A DNA stretch of 10,739 nt, from NCBI GenBank assembly GCA_023431725.1, contig JAEYVN010000549.1, positions 1 to 10,739 on the forward strand, given 5' to 3'. Under the pieces are notes generated by a model that was not told where the DNA came from, ran no database searches, and saw only the letters and a list, made by a program, of their open reading frames with translations. The translations under genes and the position numbers were made by a program. This DNA comes from Pseudomonadota bacterium (lineage in GTDB: Bacteria > Pseudomonadota > Alphaproteobacteria > Rhizobiales > Xanthobacteraceae). Positions 6,087 through 10,739 of this stretch are shown here, piece by piece (the first letter of the stretch is position 1; every line of letters starts with the position of its first letter).

Positions 6087-7004
6087 TGCCTTCTCGCGCT
6101 TCGGCCGGTCGCGTGCCGCACTGAATTCCATGTCCAGCAGTGTCAGAAACTGCGAAATTGTCGTCGGGAGATAGCGGCCGGCCAGCACGCCGAAATCTAT
6201 CGAACACTGATTCAGCAGCCGGTCGGAGAGCGGAATCGAGACCGCCTCTCCCTGCCTGATCTCGCGCTGGAACGAATTCCCGGGCAAGAACGTCACGCCA
6301 GCTCCGGACCGTGCAAAGCCACGAAGCGCCTCGATCGAATTCGTCTCCAGTGCAGGTATCAACGATTCTCCGAGTCTGCGGCATTGCTCATCGATCAACC
6401 GCCTGATCCCAAATCCGCTTTCGGGGACCGCGATCGGCATCGACAGCACCTCCCTGAGCGCAACCTTGCGCCGCGACGCCAGCGAATTGTCCGGGTGCAC
6501 CATCGCCATCAGCGGATCGCGGAACCGCCGGACAAATAGCACAGCCGCGTCTGGCTGGGCATGAAACGACACACCGATATCGACCCTGTTGTCTCGCACG
6601 GCCGCGACCACATGGTCAGTTCCGAGCGTGATCAGGTTGAAGCGGATGCCGGGCTGCCTTGCGCGAAACTGGGCAATCACTGTGGTGATGCTATCCGCCA
6701 CGACACCTTCGACGGTCGCGATGCGGATCACGCCGCGCCGCAGGCCGCGCAGTTCTTCAAGGTCGGAGCGCATCCGCTCGCTTTCGAGTGCGACCGCCTG
6801 AGCATAGCGCGCATAGACTTCGCCGGCAGCCGTCAGCGCCATACCGCGCGGCCGGCGCTCGAACAGCGGTACGCCAAGTTCTGCTTCCAGATTCTGGATC
6901 TGCCGGCTCAGCGCGGACGGCACGACATGAAGGCGCGCGCTCGCGACGCGGATCGAGCCGCATCGGACCACTTCCAGGAAATAGCGTGTCGGCGCCTGCG
7001 ACAT
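6081..7004 (-). CDS. LysR-family transcriptional regulator, divergent from the ABC importer operon
   Basis: DNA-binding regulator of 307 residues, the usual length for LysR proteins. The N-terminal winged helix-turn-helix reads FLEVVRCGSIRVASARLHVV, then PSALSRQIQNLEAELGVPLF (about residues 9-48), followed by ERRPRGMALTAAGEVYARYA and the linker helix. The effector-binding domain starts near residue 90 (GVIRIATVEGVVADSITTVI) and contains the expected inner repeats (DHVVAAVRDNRVDIGVSF, FARSGAGVTFLPG). ATG 7004 is the natural start, although the first residues (MSQAPTRYFLEV) are slightly shorter than in many relatives. It is transcribed away from the binding-protein gene over a gap of 225 bases. 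LysR proteins commonly control the divergent neighbour, so it probably senses the imported compound or a breakdown product and regulates the operon; this is inference. Confidence 0.92.
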   Translation of the reverse strand: MSQAPTRYFLEVVRCGSIRVASARLHVVPSALSRQIQNLEAELGVPLFERRPRGMALTAAGEVYARYAQAVALESERMRSDLEELRGLRRGVIRIATVEGVVADSITTVIAQFRARQPGIRFNLITLGTDHVVAAVRDNRVDIGVSFHAQPDAAVLFVRRFRDPLMAMVHPDNSLASRRKVALREVLSMPIAVPESGFGIRRLIDEQCRRLGESLIPALETNSIEALRGFARSGAGVTFLPGNSFQREIRQGEAVSIPLSDRLLNQCSIDFGVLAGRYLPTTISQFLTLLDMEFSAARDRPKREKAS

Positions 7005-7021
7005 CCGGCCCCCGCGAAACC

Positions 7022-7038
7022 GTTCTCCATATACGAAC
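7022..7038. promoter_or_regulatory. Possible LysR-type binding site (T-N11-A)
   Basis: GTTC (7022-7025) and GAAC (7035-7038) are inverted arms with nine bases between, giving T7024-N11-A7036, the LysR consensus form. It lies 18 to 34 bases upstream of the lysR start, where an autoregulatory site would be expected. The motif is short and could arise by chance. Confidence 0.3.
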
Positions 7039-7229
7039 AGACCTTGAGGCCCGTTTCAACGAGCCTCTCCATCCGGGCAACCCACGCCTGTGGCGCCGTA
7101 TGCCCGATGCGTTGCCAAAACGAGAACTCACGGGCCGATTCTTTGCGCTTGTCGGTCCGGCCGCGGGCGCACACTCTTGGCGCAGGCTGACAATCCCGCC
7201 GCGTCACCGCCCTGGAGATGAGTGCCGTC

Positions 7230-8432
7230 ATGTCACGATACCGCCGCCCGCTTGCCGCTGTTGCCGTTTTCACCGCCCTCTTGATCGCCGGATCGGCCGC
7301 ACAGGCCCAGGACGTCATCAAGGTCGGCGCTCCGCTTCCGCTCACCGGACCGCTCTCGCCCGAAGGCATCAAGCAGCAGCGCGGCTACAATCTCTGGGCT
7401 GAAACCGCCAATGCGAAGGGCGGCATCAAGGCCGGCGGGAAGACCTACAAGGTCGAGATCGTTTACGTCGACTATGCATCCAACACGCCGCGCGCCGTGC
7501 AATCTGCAGAGCGGCTTATTACGGAAGACAAGGTCAACTTCCTGTTCTCACCCTTCGGATCGGGAGCCGCCAAGGCGGCCTCAGGCGTGTCGGAAAAATA
7601 CGGTATCCCGACGATCGCCGCGACCGCATCATCGGAACAGGTCTACGATCAGGGCTACAAATTCCTGTTCGGCACTTTCACACCAAATCAGACGCTGACC
7701 GAGCCGCTCGCCGAAATCGTCACCGGCAAGGACAAGGCCATCAAGAAGGTTGCGATCCTTGCACGCAACGATCTATTCCCGCTGGCAATCGCACAGGAGA
7801 TGGAAAAGTCAGCGAAGAGCCGCGGCCTCGACGTCGTCACCTTCGAGCGATACGCGATCGGCGCACTCGACCACGCCGCGGCCATCACCCAGATGCGCGC
7901 CGCGCGGCCGGACTGGGTGTTTGCGACCGGCTACATCAACGACCTGATCCTGATCCGCAAGCAGATGAACGACCTCGGTCTGCGTCCGACGATTGTCACC
8001 ATGATCGCTGGCCCCGCCTACAAGGAGTTCATCGACGCCGCCGGCCCATTGGGCGATAATGTGTCGAGCGCAGCCTGGTGGCACCCGGCCGTTCGCTACA
8101 ACGGCAAGGACGTATTCGGCTCGACCGAGGCCTTCAACAAGGCGTGGGACGCCAAATACAAGGGCGAAGCGGATTACGCCGAAGCCTCGGCCGCTGCCGC
8201 GGGCGCAATCCTGCAGCTCGCCATCGAGCAGGCGGATTCGATCGATCCCAAGAAGGTCCGCGACGCGCTTGCAGCGATGGAGACGGAAACCTTCTACGGC
8301 AAGGTGAAATTCGGCCCGACCGGCCAGATTACTTCGCTGGAGCCCCCGGTTTTCCAGATCCAGGGCGGCAAACCTACGGTCATCCATCCCGCGATGATCA
8401 AGCAAAGCGACTTCCGCTTCATCGGCAAGTAG
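7230..8432 (+). CDS. ABC transporter periplasmic substrate-binding protein (branched-chain amino acid type)
   Basis: Periplasmic receptor of a HAAT-family ABC importer, 400 residues from ATG 7230. The first 26 residues are a clear Sec signal peptide: basic SRYRR, hydrophobic LAAVAVFTALLIAG, and AQA before the likely cut (AQA|QDVIKVG). The mature part is a type I periplasmic-binding fold (Peripla_BP_6): VIKVGAPLPLTGPLSPEGIKQQRGYNLW near the start, then KVNFLFSPFGSGAAKAAS and IPTIAATASSEQVYDQGYKFLFGTF, which form the ligand cleft. I prefer ATG 7230 to ATG 7218, because GGAGATGAG lies upstream of 7230 and overlaps 7218; both give a signal peptide. It heads an operon with two permeases and an ATPase. 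The family binds leucine-type amino acids, but also amides, urea and aromatic acids, so the ligand is unknown. Confidence 0.93.
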   Translation: MSRYRRPLAAVAVFTALLIAGSAAQAQDVIKVGAPLPLTGPLSPEGIKQQRGYNLWAETANAKGGIKAGGKTYKVEIVYVDYASNTPRAVQSAERLITEDKVNFLFSPFGSGAAKAASGVSEKYGIPTIAATASSEQVYDQGYKFLFGTFTPNQTLTEPLAEIVTGKDKAIKKVAILARNDLFPLAIAQEMEKSAKSRGLDVVTFERYAIGALDHAAAITQMRAARPDWVFATGYINDLILIRKQMNDLGLRPTIVTMIAGPAYKEFIDAAGPLGDNVSSAAWWHPAVRYNGKDVFGSTEAFNKAWDAKYKGEADYAEASAAAAGAILQLAIEQADSIDPKKVRDALAAMETETFYGKVKFGPTGQITSLEPPVFQIQGGKPTVIHPAMIKQSDFRFIGK

Positions 8433-8443
8433 GTCCCCACCAA

Positions 8444-8467
8444 GGACGCGGCAGGCACGTCGCGTCC
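8444..8467 (+). promoter_or_regulatory. GC-rich hairpin between binding-protein and permease genes
   Basis: GGACGCG (8444-8450) and CGCGTCC (8461-8467) form a perfect 7-base stem with a 10-base loop, 11 bases after the binding-protein stop codon. There is no T-run, so it is unlikely to be a full terminator. In binding-protein operons such hairpins often protect the upstream mRNA, so that receptor is made in excess over permease; that role here is inferred. Confidence 0.4.
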
Positions 8468-8513
8468 CCGCCCGGCTCTCACAAAGAAACGTAACCTTCG
8501 CGGATAGCCGATC

Positions 8514-9380
8514 ATGATTTATGCGCAGATCCTGGCGAACGGTCTTGTGCTGGGCGGGCTTTATGCCTGCATCGCGGTGGGCTTCTCGCTGGTCTGGGGT
8601 GTCCTGAACGTCATCAACATCCTGCACGGCACGTTCATCGTGCTCGGCTCCTATGTTGCGCTGTTCGCGTACAACTATGGCGGCATCCATCCCTTCGTAT
8701 CGGTCGCGATCGCGGGCGGCGCGCTTTATGTCCTCGGCTATGCGATCCAGAAGGGGCTCGTGAACCGCGTCATCACCGCGCCTGTTCTGATCACGCTGAC
8801 CCTGACCTTCGGTCTCGACCTCGTGCTCAATAACGCCATGCTCGTGGCGTTCACCGCCGATTATCGCAAGATCAACCTCGCCCACCCACTGGGCTCGATC
8901 GAACTCGGCCCGGTCTTCCTGCCGGGTGACCGGGTGGCTGCAATGGCGCTCGCTGTGCTGCTGACGATCCTGCTGTACTGGCTGTTGCGCGATACCAGGA
9001 TCGGACGCGCCATCGTGGCGGTGCGCATGGACCGCGATGCGGCGGCGCTGATGGGCGTCGATGTCGCACGCGTCAACGCCGTCACCTTCGGGATCGGCGC
9101 AATGATGGCCGGCGCGGCCGGCGCGCTGCTTAGTATCGTCTATCCAATCTCGCCGCTCAATTCGTCGCTGTTTCTTGGAAAGGCTTTCGTCGTCTGCGTG
9201 CTCGGCGGGCTTGGCAGCGTTCCCGGCGCACTGATCGGCGGGCTTGTGCTCGGCATTATCGAGAGCTTCGGCTCCTTCTGGTTCGGCCCCGAACACGCGG
9301 TGACGATCTCGTTCGCACTTCTGCTCCTGCTATTGTTCGTGCGTCCCAGCGGTCTGCTCGGCAAGCGGGGCTACGAATGA
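8514..9380 (+). CDS. livH: Branched-chain amino acid ABC transporter permease, LivH type
   Basis: Inner-membrane permease of 288 residues, typical for LivH, with about eight hydrophobic segments. The start MIYAQILANGLVLGGLYACI is the usual LivH N-terminus. Residues 164-183 (GRAIVAVRMDRDAAALMGVD) form the cytoplasmic coupling loop that docks on the ATPase. The stretch CVLGGLGSVPGALIGG (about 218-233) is the family-conserved segment before the last helices, and the protein ends in the characteristic RPSGLLGKRG. ATG 8514 has only a weak ribosome site (CGGAT). It lies 81 bases after the binding-protein gene and overlaps livM by four bases (ATGA), which implies coupled translation. Together with LivM it should form the heterodimeric membrane channel. 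Confidence 0.93.
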   Translation: MIYAQILANGLVLGGLYACIAVGFSLVWGVLNVINILHGTFIVLGSYVALFAYNYGGIHPFVSVAIAGGALYVLGYAIQKGLVNRVITAPVLITLTLTFGLDLVLNNAMLVAFTADYRKINLAHPLGSIELGPVFLPGDRVAAMALAVLLTILLYWLLRDTRIGRAIVAVRMDRDAAALMGVDVARVNAVTFGIGAMMAGAAGALLSIVYPISPLNSSLFLGKAFVVCVLGGLGSVPGALIGGLVLGIIESFGSFWFGPEHAVTISFALLLLLLFVRPSGLLGKRGYE

Positions 9381-10306
9381 AAAACTGGTTGATCTTGGCG
9401 TGCGGGACTATCGTCCTCGCTGCGCTGGCGCTGAGCGGCAACAATTATCTGCTGCGGCTCGCGACCATCGTCTGCATGTATGCGACTCTGGCACAATCCT
9501 GGAACTTCATTGGCGGCATGACGGGCTATCCGTCCTTTGCCACCGCCGCATTCTTTGGTCTGGGCGCCTATACATCAGGCGTATTGCAGAGTCTTGGTGT
9601 GCCGATGTTTGCCGGCTGGGGTCTCGCAGGCTTCGCAGCGCTGATGTTTGCCGGTTTCATCGGCGGCGCCATCCTGCATTTGCGCGGACACTATTTCGCG
9701 ATCGCGAGCTTGATCATCGCCGAGATGCTGCGCGAGGTCGTCAACACCACACCCGACCTGACCGGCGGTGGCATGGGACTGAATCTGCCGATCCTGAAGC
9801 TATCGGTGAACGCGCAGGCGCAATTCTTCTTCCTGGTCATGATGGTGCTTGCAGTCGCGGCAACCGCGACAGCAATCGTGGTCCAGAACAGCAAGCTCGG
9901 CTTCGGGCTGCGCTGCATCCAGCAGAACGAGGACGCGGCGAACATTCTGGGTGTCAACGCCTATGCCTACAAGACTGCCGCATTCATGCTGTCCGCGATT
10001 TATGTCGGGATCGCCGGAGCGATCTACGCCTCCTGGGTGAACTACATCGAGCCGCCGGACGTGTTCGATGTGCTGCTCGCCGTGAAGCCGCTGGTCATGG
10101 TGCTGCTCGGCGGCATCGGCACGATCTTCGGTCCGGTCATCGGCGCCATCGTGCTGCTGATGTTCGAGGAAGTGGTGTGGCGCAATTTCCTGACCGTGCA
10201 TGCGGCGGCACTCGGCATCATCATCATTGTCCTCGTGCTGTTCCTGCCGAACGGCCTGCTCTCGCTGCTTCGCGAAAAGCTCCCCCGCCGCGGAGCGAAG
10301 GGGTGA
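9377..10306 (+). CDS. livM: Branched-chain amino acid ABC transporter permease, LivM type
   Basis: Second permease of the importer, 309 residues, shorter than the E. coli-type LivM but normal for alphaproteobacterial HAAT systems. LivM hallmarks are visible: [20 protein letters not shown] (38-57), [19 protein letters not shown] (101-119), the LTGGGMGL loop (128-135), the cytoplasmic coupling loop [20 protein letters not shown] (175-194), and [16 protein letters not shown] (232-247). The protein closes with LPNGLL and a basic tail. It starts inside the livH stop (ATGA at 9377-9380) and its own stop overlaps the GTG of the following ATPase gene, so all three should be translated in coupled fashion. 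Confidence 0.93.
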   Translation: MKNWLILACGTIVLAALALSGNNYLLRLATIVCMYATLAQSWNFIGGMTGYPSFATAAFFGLGAYTSGVLQSLGVPMFAGWGLAGFAALMFAGFIGGAILHLRGHYFAIASLIIAEMLREVVNTTPDLTGGGMGLNLPILKLSVNAQAQFFFLVMMVLAVAATATAIVVQNSKLGFGLRCIQQNEDAANILGVNAYAYKTAAFMLSAIYVGIAGAIYASWVNYIEPPDVFDVLLAVKPLVMVLLGGIGTIFGPVIGAIVLLMFEEVVWRNFLTVHAAALGIIIIVLVLFLPNGLLSLLREKLPRRGAKG

Positions 10307-10739
10307 CGGCGCTGCTCGAACTGAAGAACGTATCGCGCCGGTTTGGCGGCCTCAATGCCGTCAACGACGTGACTTTAACCGTCGTAGAAGGTGAAGTCCT
10401 CGGACTGATAGGACCGAACGGGGCCGGGAAAACCACCCTGATCAACCTGATCACCGCGGTTCATCCGGCCACGGCCGGGCACGTGCTCTTCGGCGGGCGC
10501 GACATCACCCGGCAGCGGCCCTACCAGATCGCCCGGCTCGGTCTCGCGCGCACCTTCCAGATCGTGCAGCCCTTCCCCAAAATGACCGTGCTGGAAAATG
10601 TCGCGGCCGGAGCCTTGTTCGCCGGCAAGGCCGAAGGCCTCAGGGATGCGCAAAGGCAGGCAGGCGAGCACCTCGCCTTCACCGGATTGGCCGACATCGC
10701 CGAAAGGCCCGCCGCCACCCTGACGCTCGCACAACGCAA
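10303..10739 (+). CDS. livG: ABC transporter ATP-binding protein, LivG type (partial, cut by window end)
   Basis: The gene begins at GTG 10303, overlapping the livM stop (GTGA), and runs open through the window's end; 145 codons are visible, about 60 percent of a usual LivG. The N-terminus [20 protein letters not shown] is typical. Walker A is GPNGAGKTT (37-45), the Q-loop glutamine is Q86 in [18 protein letters not shown], and the last visible codons (TLTLAQR, 139-145) enter the ABC signature, which in this subfamily reads LTLAQRK or LSLGQQR. Walker B and the H-loop lie beyond the window. It would supply ATP hydrolysis at the cytoplasmic face of LivH/LivM; a second ATPase gene (livF) is expected next but cannot be seen. 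Confidence 0.93.
   Translation, partial: MTALLELKNVSRRFGGLNAVNDVTLTVVEGEVLGLIGPNGAGKTTLINLITAVHPATAGHVLFGGRDITRQRPYQIARLGLARTFQIVQPFPKMTVLENVAAGALFAGKAEGLRDAQRQAGEHLAFTGLADIAERPAATLTLAQR

Noticed and set aside
7809..9296. Long open frame of 495 codons on the minus strand, opposite the binding-protein and livH genes
   Set aside because: It mirrors two well-supported genes, has a composition rich in R, D, H and Q with no recognisable domain, and is explained by strong GC bias at third codon positions.
1..10739. Search by eye for CRISPR arrays, tRNA or rRNA genes, insertion sequences and transposase genes
   Set aside because: No regularly spaced repeats, cloverleaf-like segments, transposase motifs or terminal inverted repeats with target duplications were found; the duplicated luxR-MFS segment has no mobile-element ends that I can see.

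Overview
The window is GC-rich bacterial DNA with dense coding and short gaps. Gene types and layout (LivKHMG-type ABC uptake operon, LysR and LuxR regulators, extended SDR) suggest an alphaproteobacterium, probably of the Bradyrhizobium/Rhodopseudomonas kind. That placement comes from overall gene style only; there is no rRNA or other marker gene here.

Left part (1-4521), mostly on the minus strand. Reading in the direction of transcription: a LuxR-family regulator with a PAS-like middle region (4521-3349), a 12-TM major facilitator transporter (about 3150-1915), a small exported or membrane-anchored protein with an HExxHH metal-binding motif (1747-1319), and an extended SDR / 3-beta-HSD-like NAD(P)-dependent epimerase-dehydrogenase (1255-287). 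The first 285 bases hold a decayed second copy of the luxR-MFS junction: the last codons of a LuxR paralogue, the same intergenic segment, and the first transmembrane stretch of an MFS paralogue. The region therefore went through a duplication followed by loss. The promoter regions of the MFS gene and of the HExxHH gene share the same palindrome, which suggests co-regulation.

Middle (4522-6080). A 326-base regulatory gap separates the divergent luxR and an AraC-family regulator gene (4848-5963), which converges on the next gene.

Right part (6081-10739). A LysR regulator (minus) diverges from a branched-chain-amino-acid-type (HAAT) ABC importer operon: periplasmic binding protein, LivH-type permease, LivM-type permease and the start of the LivG-type ATPase, which is cut by the window edge. 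The last three genes are translationally coupled through 4-base stop/start overlaps, and a GC-rich hairpin lies between the binding-protein gene and livH. LysR is the natural candidate regulator of the importer; the substrate cannot be told from sequence alone.

I see no clearly novel defence, mobile or RNA-based system. The most interesting items are the decayed duplication at the left end and the shared palindromic operator candidates.
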